Assembly: GCA_028874315.1 (NCBI GenBank) | Contig: JAPPKM010000079.1 | Span: 1 to 35,370, forward strand | From: Chloroflexota bacterium | GTDB taxonomy: Bacteria > Chloroflexota > UBA11872 | Direction: 5' to 3' | DNA: 35,370 bases | Shown: positions 7,979-16,629 of the stretch, piece after piece | Layout of the letters: every line of letters begins with the position of its first letter | How positions within the stretch are numbered: position 1 is the stretch's first letter | Translations under genes and position numbers: made by a program | The notes under the pieces: model-generated | The model's database searches: none | Told to the model about the DNA's origin: nothing | Seen by the model: only the letters and a program-made list of their open reading frames with translations

Positions 7979-9442
7979 ATGAAGACGCCCATCCACCTGA
8001 CGCGCCGCCGCCTGCTCGCCGCTGTGCTGGGAGGCGCGTTGCTTGGCGTGTTGGCGGCCTGTGGCGAGGATGCGCCGCCGGCTGCGCCGACGGTGGAGTC
8101 AACGGCTTCCCCGCCGTCCGCATCGACCGCAGCACCGGCTGAGGTGACGTCGTCGCCGGCGGCGCAAGCTGCCGCTCAGGCGACGGAACCACCGCCCGCC
8201 TCCGGGCCGCCGGCCGGAACCCGCCTCCCCGATATTGCGGCCCGCGTGCGGCAGGCTCAGGGTGATGTCGGCATCCTTCCGCCCGCGCCGGCCACGGCCT
8301 CCGACAGCCCCATTGAGGTGCCCGCCGACCTCCTCGCCGCGCGCGCCGATCGCCTAATCACGCTGAGCGACCGCGATCAGCTATCCGCCACCGCGTGGCG
8401 CAACATCGGCTGGAAGACGGATTTCGATTCTTCGCTGGTCCACTTTGACGAGATCTTCTCGGGCGGTGTGCCCCGCGACGGTATCCCGCCGATCGACGAG
8501 CCAAAGTTCACCGACTTTGCGGAAGCCGTGCAGTTTGTCGCCGGTCGCGAGCCGGTCGTCGCGCTGCGCGTCAACGGCGAGGCCCGCGCCTATCCCCTGC
8601 AGATCCTGACCTACCACGAGATCGTCAACGACGTGATCGGCGGCCGGCCGGTCGCCGTCACCTTCTGCCCGCTGTGCAATTCGTCGGTGGTCTTCGACCG
8701 CGAGATCTTCGGGTCGGTCCTGCGCTTCGGCGTCTCCGGCAACCTGCGCAACAGCGACCTGATCATGTGGGACGACGTCACCGAAACCTGGTGGCAACAG
8801 CTAACCGGCGAGGGCCTGGTGGGCCACCTGGCCGGGGTCACGCTGAACTTCGTCCCGTCGCAATTGATTGCCTTCGACGAGTTCAAGGCCGCCTTTCCGG
8901 ATGGGCAAGTGCTCTCCCGCGACACTGGCTTCCCGCGGCCCTACGGCCGCAACCCCTACAGCGGCTACGACACCACCGAGGGGCGTCCCTTCCTGTTCCA
9001 GGGCCGCATGGACGATCGTCTGCGGGCCACGGAGCGCGTGGTGGCGGTGGACGTCGGCGGCGAGAGCGCCGCCTACCCGTTTACCGAGCTCAGCACCCAG
9101 CGCGTCGTCAACGACGAGGTTGGGGGTGAGAAGATCGTGGTGTTCTGGACGCCCGAAACGGCGTCCGCACTCGGAAGTTCCGCAATTGCTGACGCTGACG
9201 CCGTCGGATCGGGGGTCGCCTACGGACGGGTCGTTGACGGGCGCGAACTAACCTTCGCCGTCAAGGACGATGCGTTCACCGACCAGGAGACGGGATCGAC
9301 GTGGGACGTCACAGGCCGTGCGCTGAGCGGGGAACTGGCCGGCGCGGAACTGCCGCCGCTGGTTCACGCCAACCACTTCTGGTTCGCCTGGGCCGCCTTC
9401 AGGCCCGCGACCCGCGTATACACCGCCGGCGCAAACTCCTGA
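7979..9442 (+). CDS. DUF3179-containing lipoprotein, copy 1
   Basis: A 487-residue exported protein of unknown function. The N-terminus has a basic region (TRRRLL), a hydrophobic stretch and the lipobox LAAC, so it should be a lipoprotein, possibly Tat-exported. A Pro/Ala/Ser-rich linker of about 80 residues follows. The DUF3179 domain then occupies about residues 150-480, with the family hallmarks YPLQILTYHEIVNDVIGG, the cysteine pair FCPLCNSSVVFDR (Cys230 and Cys233), WWQQLTGE and a repeated second part ending PLVHANHFWFAW. The ATG at 7979 is followed directly by the signal peptide. A paralogue follows with a 4-base overlap. The cysteine pair could bind a metal or be redox-active, but no function is established. 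Confidence 0.92.
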   Translation: MKTPIHLTRRRLLAAVLGGALLGVLAACGEDAPPAAPTVESTASPPSASTAAPAEVTSSPAAQAAAQATEPPPASGPPAGTRLPDIAARVRQAQGDVGILPPAPATASDSPIEVPADLLAARADRLITLSDRDQLSATAWRNIGWKTDFDSSLVHFDEIFSGGVPRDGIPPIDEPKFTDFAEAVQFVAGREPVVALRVNGEARAYPLQILTYHEIVNDVIGGRPVAVTFCPLCNSSVVFDREIFGSVLRFGVSGNLRNSDLIMWDDVTETWWQQLTGEGLVGHLAGVTLNFVPSQLIAFDEFKAAFPDGQVLSRDTGFPRPYGRNPYSGYDTTEGRPFLFQGRMDDRLRATERVVAVDVGGESAAYPFTELSTQRVVNDEVGGEKIVVFWTPETASALGSSAIADADAVGSGVAYGRVVDGRELTFAVKDDAFTDQETGSTWDVTGRALSGELAGAELPPLVHANHFWFAWAAFRPATRVYTAGANS

Positions 9443-10764
9443 ACCGGCGGATTGACCGCCGGCGGCTACTGGCCCTGGCCTCGGCGGCCGGCCTCCTCGC
9501 CGCCTGCGGGGAGACGAAGCCGCACGAACCAGGCAGCACGCCGACCGATGGTTCGAGCACGGCGGGGCAGCCGCCATTCACGGCGGTCATTCCACCAGCC
9601 ACCTCGGTCGCCGGCGCCGCCAGCCGGATGCGCCTGCCACCCGAGGTGGTCGCAGCTCGCGAGTCGATGCTGGTTTCGCCTACGCCAGCCGACCTGCGCC
9701 GGGCCGACGAGTTGCGCGGCCAGCGTTGGAACACCAACTTCCAGGTAGCCAGCGTCGCTCTCTCGGAGCTGCAGACCGGCGGCCTCGAACGCTATCGCGC
9801 GGAGCCGATTGACAGGCCGCGATACGTGACGGTCGATGAAGCCGATGCCTTCCTTGACCCACGCGACCCGATCATTGCGCTGTCCCTCGGTTCGGATGCG
9901 CGGGCGTATCCCTTGCGGTTCCTCGTCTGGCACGAGGTCGTCAACGACGTGGTCGGCGGTACGCCGCTGCTGGTCACCTACGACCCGCGGACCAACGCCG
10001 TGCTGGTGTTTGAGCGTCGCCTGCAGGGTGCGGCCATGCGCTTCAGGGCCCTCGACGCCCTGTACCAGGGCGGACGTATTTTGTGGGACACCTTGACCCA
10101 GAGCTGGTGGCGTCAGTTCACCGGCGAGGCCATCGTCGGTGACTACACTGGTTTGCAGCTTCAGCTGCGACCGTCCCTGCTGCTGAGTCACCAGGAGTTC
10201 CGGAGGGTCTTTCCGAACGGTGAAGTCCTCGGACCCAAGAGCCGTCCTGCGCGCGACGAGTCGTCGACGTACGGAGCCACCAACTATCCCGGCCACGAGC
10301 GGAACTCGGATCCACCGCCAGGCTTCGCAGGCGTGGCCGATCCCAGGCTACCGGCCACCGCACGTGTGCTGGCACTGGAACTTAATGGCGATGCCGCGGC
10401 CTTCGACTTCGGTCACCTGGCTGGCCAGCGTGTCGCCAACGCCGACGTTGGCGACGAGCCGGTGGCGGCCTTCTGGTCCCCGGGTGCCCTGTCCGTTCTT
10501 GATATGCCCCAAATCGCCGACTCGCGCGACGTGGGCATGGCTGCTGCCCACGGCCGCGAGCTCGACGGCCGCTTGCTCACCTTCGATTTTGCCGACGATG
10601 CCTTCCGTGACCGCGAAACCGGCAGTCTCTGGAGCCTGAGCGGACGAGCCATGTCAGGCTCGTTGGCCGGCGCACAGTTGCCGCCGCTCGTCCACGACAC
10701 GCCCTTCTGGTGGGCCTGGGCGGCTCACAATCCAACGACGCGATTGGTGACGAACCCTACCTAG
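9439..10764 (+). CDS. DUF3179-containing lipoprotein, copy 2, CPLC motif lost
   Basis: Tandem paralogue of the preceding gene. It shares YPLRFLVWHEVVNDVVGG, WWRQFTGEAIVGDYTG and the closing ...GSLAGAQLPPLVHDTPFWWAW. The hallmark cysteine segment is changed: FCPLCNSS of copy 1 is YDPRTNAV here, so both cysteines are gone while the flanking strands are kept. The N-terminus has an RRIDRRRLL stretch, a hydrophobic core and the lipobox LAAC. The start is unclear: the only standard codon is a GTG at 9301, which would overlap copy 1 by 142 bases and bury the lipobox at residue 69. A CTG at 9439 (overlapping the previous TGA) or an ATT at 9451 gives a normal signal peptide and I prefer that region. 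Confidence 0.85.
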   Translation: MNRRIDRRRLLALASAAGLLAACGETKPHEPGSTPTDGSSTAGQPPFTAVIPPATSVAGAASRMRLPPEVVAARESMLVSPTPADLRRADELRGQRWNTNFQVASVALSELQTGGLERYRAEPIDRPRYVTVDEADAFLDPRDPIIALSLGSDARAYPLRFLVWHEVVNDVVGGTPLLVTYDPRTNAVLVFERRLQGAAMRFRALDALYQGGRILWDTLTQSWWRQFTGEAIVGDYTGLQLQLRPSLLLSHQEFRRVFPNGEVLGPKSRPARDESSTYGATNYPGHERNSDPPPGFAGVADPRLPATARVLALELNGDAAAFDFGHLAGQRVANADVGDEPVAAFWSPGALSVLDMPQIADSRDVGMAAAHGRELDGRLLTFDFADDAFRDRETGSLWSLSGRAMSGSLAGAQLPPLVHDTPFWWAWAAHNPTTRLVTNPT

Positions 10765-10823
10765 GCCTGCGCCCGCCGGTTGCTAGCCTCTAGTCCTCGT
10801 TAGTTCCCCGGCCCCTTCACCTC

Positions 10824-12680
10824 ATGGGATTTCGCCACGGACCTCCGTCGGGGCGGGCGGGCTTCAGTCCCCGCGAGTACCTGCGCGCTCTCAGCACCAC
10901 CTTCGCCTACACGCCCCGCGTCCTGGGCATGGTCTGGCAGACGAGCCCCGGGCTCACCGCGGGCGTGGCCGGCATCACGGGCGTTCGGGCCCTCATCCCG
11001 GCGGCCACGATCTGGCTCACGAAGCTGGTGATCGACGCGGTCGTCGAGGCCATAGCAGTTGGCGGCACCGGCGAATCGGTCAACCGCGTCGTAACGCTGG
11101 TGGTCTTGCAGCTCGCCCTCGCACTGGTGGCCACCGCGCTCGACCACGGCGGCAGCGCGCTGCGGGCCATGCTGGGCGATCGCTTCTCGAACCGGATCAA
11201 CATCATGATCCTTGAGAAGGCCGAGTCCCTGGACCTGGCCTACTTCGAGGACTCGACCTTCTACGACATGCTGGAACGCGCCCGCCGCGAAGCCAACATG
11301 CGACCGACCGGCCTGGTCACCAACACCTTTTCGCTCGTTGGCAGCGTCATCCAGCTGGTCTCGGTCGCGGCGCTGCTGGCCTCGCTGGCGTGGTGGATTC
11401 TGATCGTGGTGGCGGTCACCTCGATCCCCTACCTCGGCGCGGACATGTGGTTCGCCCGGCTCAGTCACCGCATACAGTGGCGGCGCGCGCCGGATGCACG
11501 CCGGCTCTGGTATCTGGGCTACGTGATGACATCCGACGAGACGGTTAAGGAAGTCCGGCTCTTCGACCTGGGCGGTCACCTCCTCGACCAGTACCGTCGC
11601 ACCTTCGCCCGCTTCTACCGCGAAAACCGCAAGCTCACCATCTCCCGCGAGAGCGTCACCTTCGTGCTCGGCATCCTCTCGGCCGGCACCGCCTCCGGGC
11701 TCTACATCTTCGTGGCGCTGGCCACCATCGCCGGCCGCCTGACCCTGGGCGACCTCACGCTCTATCACCAGGCCCTGGTCCAGACCCAGGAACGCCTGCG
11801 AATGATCTTCGCCAGCGTGAACTCGATGTACGAGGCCAATCTGTTCCTCACCAATCTCTTCGACTTCCTGGCCTTCGAGCCGGATATCCGCCCCGATCCC
11901 GGCCGCCACGCGGTTCCCCGGCCCATCCAGGACGGAATCGAGCTCCGCGACGTCAACTTCAGCTATCCGGGCGTTCGCGAACCGGTGTTGCGCGGCATCA
12001 ACCTGAAGGTGAACAAAGGCGAGACCATCGCGCTGGTCGGCGCCAATGGCGCGGGCAAGACCACCATCGTCAAGCTGCTGACCCGGCTCTACGACCCGTC
12101 TGCCGGCCGGGTGCTCATCGATGGGCTCGACATGCGCGTCTACGACGTGGCCAGCGTGCGCAGCCAGATCGGCGCGATCTTCCAGGACTTCGTGCGCTAC
12201 CACGCCACCGCCGGCGACAACATCGGCTACGGCAACCTGCCGCTGAAGGACACGCCCGGCTTGGTCGAGTCGGCCGCCCGCCGCAGCGGTGCCGCCGAGG
12301 CCATCGAGGGCCTGCCCCGCACCTACGACACCACCCTGGGCCGCTGGTGGGGCGACGGCACCGAGCTATCTGGCGGCGAGTGGCAGAAGATTGCCCTGGC
12401 CCGCGGCTACATGCGCGACGCCCAGCTGCTGATCCTGGACGAGCCCACCTCGTCCCTGGACGCCCGCTCCGAGTACGAGGTCTTCCAGCGCTTCAAGGAA
12501 CTCGTCGCCGGACGCATGGCCGTGCTGATCTCGCACCGCTTTTCCACCGTGCGCATGGCCGACCGGATCTACGTCATTGAGGACGGCCGGGTCACCGAGC
12601 ACGGCACCCACGAGGAGCTGATCGCCCTCAACGGCACCTACGCCACCTGGTTCGGCATGCAGGCGTCGGCCTACCAATAG
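10824..12680 (+). CDS. ABC transporter, fused permease and ATPase (exporter type)
   Basis: A 618-residue half-transporter that should dimerise to export a lipid, peptide or drug-like substrate using ATP. The first ~330 residues contain the hydrophobic helices of an ABC transporter membrane domain (for example around VVTLVVLQLALALVATAL and LVSVAALLASLAWWILIVVAV). The ATPase domain has Walker A GANGAGKTT from residue 406, the signature LSGGEWQKIALARG near 515, Walker B LLILDEPTSSLD near 535 and the switch histidine in VLISHRFSTV. The Q-loop reads IGAIFQDFVRYHATAGDN. The ATG at 10824 has no good ribosome binding site. A degenerate copy of its last ~50 codons lies about 0.6 kb downstream. The substrate is unknown. 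Confidence 0.93.
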   Translation: MGFRHGPPSGRAGFSPREYLRALSTTFAYTPRVLGMVWQTSPGLTAGVAGITGVRALIPAATIWLTKLVIDAVVEAIAVGGTGESVNRVVTLVVLQLALALVATALDHGGSALRAMLGDRFSNRINIMILEKAESLDLAYFEDSTFYDMLERARREANMRPTGLVTNTFSLVGSVIQLVSVAALLASLAWWILIVVAVTSIPYLGADMWFARLSHRIQWRRAPDARRLWYLGYVMTSDETVKEVRLFDLGGHLLDQYRRTFARFYRENRKLTISRESVTFVLGILSAGTASGLYIFVALATIAGRLTLGDLTLYHQALVQTQERLRMIFASVNSMYEANLFLTNLFDFLAFEPDIRPDPGRHAVPRPIQDGIELRDVNFSYPGVREPVLRGINLKVNKGETIALVGANGAGKTTIVKLLTRLYDPSAGRVLIDGLDMRVYDVASVRSQIGAIFQDFVRYHATAGDNIGYGNLPLKDTPGLVESAARRSGAAEAIEGLPRTYDTTLGRWWGDGTELSGGEWQKIALARGYMRDAQLLILDEPTSSLDARSEYEVFQRFKELVAGRMAVLISHRFSTVRMADRIYVIEDGRVTEHGTHEELIALNGTYATWFGMQASAYQ

Positions 12681-12736
12681 CCAGCCTGGGCCGTGGCCCG
12701 TACGATCTCGGCAGAAATCTCTATGGGAGACGTGTA

Positions 12737-13204
12737 ATGTCTGAAACAGCGACGCTGAAGGTTGGTGACGAGGCCCCGGACTTCGAGCTTCCATCGAAGC
12801 CCAGGGGCGAAGAGCCATTCAAGCTGAGCGACCACCGCGGCTCGACCGTGGTGATCAACTTCGTGCCGGCGGCGTTCTCGCCGACCTGCAGCAACCAGCT
12901 CCCCATCATCGAGGAGAAGCTGGCCGGTCTCGAGGGCACGGTGACGGTCGCGATCTCCACGGACAACGGCTGGTCGCAACAGGCCTGGGCCGAGCAGACC
13001 GGCGTGAGCTATCCGGTGCTAAGCGACTTCAACCCGCTCGGGGCCACGGCCAGCGCCTACGGGGTGCTGCTTGAGGGCATGAATATCGCCAACCGCGTGG
13101 TCATCGTGGTCGACGCCGATGGCAAAGTCGCCCACATCGAGACCGCCCCAGACGTTCCGGAACTACCCGACTACGACCCCGTGATGGCCTGCCTTTCGGG
13201 CTAG
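12737..13204 (+). CDS. Peroxiredoxin (AhpE/AhpC-TSA family)
   Basis: Reduces hydrogen or organic peroxides with a catalytic cysteine. The 155-residue thioredoxin-fold protein begins LKVGDEAPDFELP, has the strand VVINFVPAAFSPTC and so keeps the PxxxSxxC peroxidatic motif with Cys51. No resolving cysteine is present at the usual place; Cys152 near the C-terminus (MACLSG) is the only other one apparent, so a 1-Cys or atypical mechanism is likely. The ATG at 12737 is preceded by GGGAGA at suitable spacing. It lies 56 bases after the ABC exporter. This Cys-based protein contrasts with the probable selenocysteine peroxiredoxin at 17.65-18.11 kb. Confidence 0.92.
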   Translation: MSETATLKVGDEAPDFELPSKPRGEEPFKLSDHRGSTVVINFVPAAFSPTCSNQLPIIEEKLAGLEGTVTVAISTDNGWSQQAWAEQTGVSYPVLSDFNPLGATASAYGVLLEGMNIANRVVIVVDADGKVAHIETAPDVPELPDYDPVMACLSG

Positions 13205-13216
13205 GGCCCAGAAGAG

Positions 13217-13270
13217 TCAGGTGCCGTAGATCAGCACGCCGCGGCTGCCTTCGCGGTTCCTCAGGACGGC
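13217..13270 (-). pseudogene. Possible C-terminal gene remnant
   Basis: Read on the minus strand, this short stretch gives LRNREGSRGVLIYGT followed by TGA, which has the look of a genuine protein end. Nothing coding continues upstream of it; the frame soon runs into the decayed ABC fragment. It may be the tail of a gene lost by deletion. I do not recognise the family, and a stretch this short could be chance. Confidence 0.25.
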
Positions 13271-13279
13271 GGAAGAGGG

Positions 13280-13450
13280 GATGGTCTGACCCGCGGCATG
13301 GCCGTGCTCATCTCGCAACGCGTCTCCACCGTGCGCAGGGGTGACCGCATCTTCGTGACTGACGCCGGGTCTCCGAGCGTGCCACTTACAAGGATCTGAT
13401 CCCCTTCAGCAGCGCCTACGCCACCTAGTTGGGCATGCTGGCTTCTGCCG
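13280..13450 (+). pseudogene. Remnant of an ABC transporter ATPase C-terminus
   Basis: Translated, this stretch reads MAVLISQRVSTVRRGDRIFV in one frame, then after a frameshift ERATYKDLIPFSSAYAT, a TAG, and LGMLASA. This follows, residue by residue, the end of the intact exporter upstream (MAVLISHRFSTVRMADRIYV, then EHGTHEELIALNGTYAT, W, FGMQASA). The key switch histidine is Q, the frame is broken and the Trp codon is now TAG. It is therefore a dead C-terminal fragment with nothing of the rest of the ATPase present. It could come from a tandem duplicate of the exporter gene or from another ABC gene. The rest of the 13.2-13.66 kb gap holds no gene I can support. Confidence 0.7.
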
Positions 13451-13660
13451 CGCATCCAGGACAATTGACTCTGGGTCCGGTGGGCCGCGATGAGCGGCGC
13501 CCCGGTGAATCTGTGACTACGGCCGCCGCCCCGTGTGTCGATCAATTATTCGCGTGTGTCGGCCTGATTTGCATCTTGTGAAATAATAGTCACGCGCAGT
13601 CATTGTTCGGCTGAAGAGCGTGCACACGTTGACAAATTCGGCCGGGGGACTCCAGCCGCG

Positions 13661-14890
13661 GTGAGGGCATCGAGTGCTGGCCTGCGGCCGTTCGCGGTCC
13701 TTGGCCAGATCACCGTTGCAGTTAGCGCCGCCGTGATGCTCGCTGCCGTTCCGCTTCTGGTGATTGCGGCCGTATCCAATGCGGACAACCCGAGAGCTAC
13801 GATCTTCGCATTAGAGCCCACGCCGACGCCCGCACCCAGGGCTACGCCTTCGCCAACGGCTACACCCATGTCAACGTCCACACCCCGCGTCGTCCGCCCC
13901 GAGTATCCAGATTGGGTTAAAGTTTCCCCCCAGATGGCGGCGGATATTGCAACGTCTGATGCGATAGCTCAAGTCAAGTTAACATCGATCGAGTCGACGA
14001 CGAAGAAGAACCTGTACGGGCTTTATAATGTCGAAATAATATATCGCTTTGATGTAGTGCAGTACCTCAAGGGAGGCGGCGCTGAGGTTCTCAATGTCCG
14101 TATAGTCGACTGGCCTCCCCCATTCCCGGCTTCCGAAAGGACGAAGAGCGATGCTCACAAGATTGAGCGGAATTGGCTGAGCCTTAGCAGGGCCGCCGTC
14201 GGACATAGGCGGGATGGAATTCTCCTGCTGTCCCGGGGACCCAACACAGGCGACTTAGGTTTCTTGAGACATGAAGAGCCTGCCTACGATTATCCGGCAT
14301 TTGGGGAGTCCTGGCTGTATGAGGTCGAGGACTCGATGTATCGACACCAGTTTACCGACGGAGAACCTGTAGATATTTCCTTGGGCGATCTCAAGTCCCG
14401 CATTGAGGACATGCGCCGCCTTACGGAGGGAGCCTACGGGGAGTGCGTGAAGAGTGCGCTTCATTGGAGAAACCGCGTGCGGAGCCAACTCCTGGACACG
14501 TACCAAGAGTTTAGGCACCCCGGGGGGTATCGGGATCCGGGTCCATTTCCCAGATTCGAAGTGTCGTTAGCTTCGCACGACAGCCGTCATTATCCGCTGT
14601 TCAGATCGAGCAGACCCGTATTCGAATTTCGCCGCCCGCCCTACAAGCTACCCATGTTTAGTGACTATTGGCTGGACGGCGAGGATAAGGACCTGTACAC
14701 GATCCACGTCAGGATTGACGCCGAGTACACATACGAAGGCATGGCGATCGCAAATGACCTTGCACCAGGAACATACAGCGTCCACCACGGTCAATACCAT
14801 CAGTCGCTACCCTGTGATGAAGAGTCCCCAGGTGTCGAGGGTGCTTGGTGGAGTTGGAATGCGGCCGAGTGGGTCGTGAACGTCAAATAG
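13661..14890 (+). CDS. Secreted or membrane-anchored protein of unknown function
   Basis: I do not recognise this 409-residue protein. Residues about 8-38 form a strongly hydrophobic segment (signal anchor or signal peptide), followed by a Pro/Thr/Ala-rich linker (residues ~48-80, repeats of TPTPAPRATPSPTATP type) and then an extracytoplasmic part. That part begins with a beta-rich stretch (DAIAQVKLTSIESTT, then YNVEIIYRFDVVQYLKGGG) that resembles OB-like export domains seen in secreted proteins of unknown function, and ends with GTYSVHHGQYHQSLPC and a Trp-rich tail. The start is a GTG at 13661 with GGGGGAC about 12 bases upstream. The gene is visibly poorer in GC than its neighbours and stands alone between the ABC remnant and AIM24, so recent acquisition is likely. 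Confidence 0.7.
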   Translation: MRASSAGLRPFAVLGQITVAVSAAVMLAAVPLLVIAAVSNADNPRATIFALEPTPTPAPRATPSPTATPMSTSTPRVVRPEYPDWVKVSPQMAADIATSDAIAQVKLTSIESTTKKNLYGLYNVEIIYRFDVVQYLKGGGAEVLNVRIVDWPPPFPASERTKSDAHKIERNWLSLSRAAVGHRRDGILLLSRGPNTGDLGFLRHEEPAYDYPAFGESWLYEVEDSMYRHQFTDGEPVDISLGDLKSRIEDMRRLTEGAYGECVKSALHWRNRVRSQLLDTYQEFRHPGGYRDPGPFPRFEVSLASHDSRHYPLFRSSRPVFEFRRPPYKLPMFSDYWLDGEDKDLYTIHVRIDAEYTYEGMAIANDLAPGTYSVHHGQYHQSLPCDEESPGVEGAWWSWNAAEWVVNVK

Positions 14891-14898
14891 GCTGGCCA

Positions 14899-14915
14899 GT
14901 TTACCTGAAGTAAAC
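14899..14915 (+). terminator. Weak hairpin after the unknown secreted gene
   Basis: A 6-bp perfect inverted repeat, GTTTAC and GTAAAC around a 5-base loop, starts 9 bases after the stop codon. No T-run follows, so it is at best a weak or factor-assisted terminator. Confidence 0.3.
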
Positions 14916-15042
14916 CTCGGCGGCCCGGCGCCGTCAAAGGCGCCTTCCGTTAGCGGCCTGAGCAGGCGGCCGTCTTCCGTGGCGGCCTTGAAAGTGCCAC
15001 GTGAAGTGGACCTTCAGCCTTGGCGCTTCAGCTGGCCTGGTC

Positions 15043-15732
15043 CTATCTGGAACTCGGCTTCGGCAGGAACGGAATGAGCGAGTTGGCCAGCGCGGAGATG
15101 TTGCGGCTCTGTACCCACACGGTGCCCATGCCCCGGAACTTCATCACCAGGCCCTCGCCGCCGCCGATCAGCGAGCGGATGCCGCCGACCTTGCCGATGC
15201 TGTAGTCCACGCCTTCCGTGAACGCCACCATGTGGCCGGTGTCCACGACCAGTTCGGACCCGTGGGTGACTTCCAGTTCCTTGACCGCGCCGTAGGAGTC
15301 GAACCAGATCGTGCCGCCGCTGTCGGTGTGGGCGCGCAGCAGGAACAGGCCCTCGCCGCTAAACAGACCGCGGCCGCCCGAGAAGCTGGTGTCCAGCTCC
15401 ACGCCGTCCGTTGAAGCCAGGAACGAACCCGACTGGACGATCAGGCTCTCGCCCCCGCGCAGCTCGTGACCCACGATGTCGCCGGGCACCGGCGGCGAGA
15501 GGCTCACCCAGCCATTGCCGGGGCCCTCGCACGTGAAGGTGTTCACGAAGAAGGACTCGCCGCCCATCATGCGCTTCAGGCCGCCGAATACCCCGCCGCT
15601 GCCCATGCCGGTGGTCATCTCCACGTCCTGCTGGGCCACCATGGCCCCCGGCTCCGCCTTCACCGACTCGCCGCCGGACAGCTCCAGCGTCAGCATCGTG
15701 TAGGCCGGGTTGTACTCGATCTCGGTCCGCAT
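15043..15732 (-). CDS. AIM24 family protein (TIGR00266-like)
   Basis: A 229-residue beta-rich protein of the AIM24 family, whose bacterial members have no firmly established biochemical role. Family features are the opening YNPAYTMLTLELSGGESVKAEPGAMV, the central GESLIVQSGSFLASTDGVELD and the end DYSIGKVGGIRSLIGGGEGLVMKFRGMGTVWVQSR. I chose the ATG at 15732, preceded by CTGGAG at proper spacing; an in-frame start at 15810 would add an unlikely 26 residues. It is divergent from the aldolase gene. No signal peptide or membrane helix is seen. Confidence 0.9.
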   Translation of the reverse strand: MRTEIEYNPAYTMLTLELSGGESVKAEPGAMVAQQDVEMTTGMGSGGVFGGLKRMMGGESFFVNTFTCEGPGNGWVSLSPPVPGDIVGHELRGGESLIVQSGSFLASTDGVELDTSFSGGRGLFSGEGLFLLRAHTDSGGTIWFDSYGAVKELEVTHGSELVVDTGHMVAFTEGVDYSIGKVGGIRSLIGGGEGLVMKFRGMGTVWVQSRNISALANSLIPFLPKPSSR

Positions 15733-15862
15733 ACATGAATCTCCAGGTTCACTCGTTACAGCCAGTGTAGGCGCGTGTTTCAGCCCGGCACCCGACTGAC
15801 AGCCCCCCATCGGTGCGTAACAATCAATCCAGCTTTCGTTGCCTCACCGAGAGAGGTTTCCC

Positions 15863-16618
15863 TTGCAGTTCCCCAATCCAGTTCGACAGAAGATCCAGGC
15901 GGGAGAGCCCTCCTACGGTTCATTCCTCAACCTGGTTTCGCCCATCGCCGCCGAGGCGCTCGTCGTCGCCGGCTACGAGTGGCTGGCCGTGGACGTGGAG
16001 CACGCCCAGTGGGACATCGGCACCACTACCGAGGCCTTCCGCGCCATCGAGTCCCGCGGCGGTATTCCCATGGCCCGCGTGGAGTCGCACGACCCGGTCG
16101 TCCTGGCCCGCACGCTGGATGCCGGCGCCATGGGCGTGATCGTTCCCCACGTCAGCACCGTCGAACAGGCCGAGGCCATCGCCGACGCCTGCCGCTATCC
16201 GCCCATCGGCCACCGCTCCGCCGGCTCCGGCCGCGCAACCATCAACATGGCCGACCGCGACCGCATCAACGACGAACTGCTGGTCTGCCCGCAGATCGAG
16301 GACATGGAGGGCGTCAACAACATCGAGGCCATCATGGCCGTGGACGGCATTGACGTGGCCTTCATCGGGCCGAACGACCTGGCGATTTCGATGGGTCTGA
16401 GTACGTCCGAGGCCTTTGTGGACGCGGACCACGTGGCCGCCATCGACGCGATCCTGGCCGGCGCGCAAGCCAACAGAAAACCGGCCGGCACACCGATTTC
16501 GGACGTGGCCAAGGCCCGCGAACTGGTCGAGCAGGGCTTCACCCTGATCGACTTTGGCAATGACCTGCGCATGCTCAGCACCGCCGCCAGCGACGCCCTC
16601 GCCGGCATGAAGGCCTGA
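15863..16618 (+). CDS. HpcH/HpaI aldolase family protein
   Basis: A metal-dependent class II aldolase of about 251 residues that cleaves or forms 4-hydroxy-2-oxo acids, giving pyruvate plus an aldehyde. The TIM barrel shows the family motifs WLAVDVEHAQWD, PMARVESHDP, GVIVPHVSTVEQAE, QIEDMEGVNNIEAIMAVDGIDVAFIGPNDLAISMG. The metal-binding Glu of QIEDMEG and the Asp of GPNDL are in place. I chose the TTG at 15863, which sits 6 bases after GAGAGG; a TTG at 15839 is also in frame. The downstream dehydrogenase gene starts 11 bases after its stop, so the two are probably one transcript. The natural substrate cannot be read from sequence. Confidence 0.9.
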   Translation: MQFPNPVRQKIQAGEPSYGSFLNLVSPIAAEALVVAGYEWLAVDVEHAQWDIGTTTEAFRAIESRGGIPMARVESHDPVVLARTLDAGAMGVIVPHVSTVEQAEAIADACRYPPIGHRSAGSGRATINMADRDRINDELLVCPQIEDMEGVNNIEAIMAVDGIDVAFIGPNDLAISMGLSTSEAFVDADHVAAIDAILAGAQANRKPAGTPISDVAKARELVEQGFTLIDFGNDLRMLSTAASDALAGMKA

Positions 16619-16629
16619 CGCCGGCGGCC

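Noticed and set aside
6954..8192. Minus-strand open frame of 412 codons under the gamma-glutamyltransferase and the start of DUF3179 copy 1
   Set aside because: Antisense to two recognised genes with no motif of its own.
10800..12203. Minus-strand open frame of 467 codons under the ABC exporter
   Set aside because: Antisense to a clear ABC protein; composition is that of a shadow frame.
13261..13545. Minus-strand frame of 94 codons in the gap after the peroxiredoxin
   Set aside because: Its translation is the antisense of the ABC remnant and is not protein-like.
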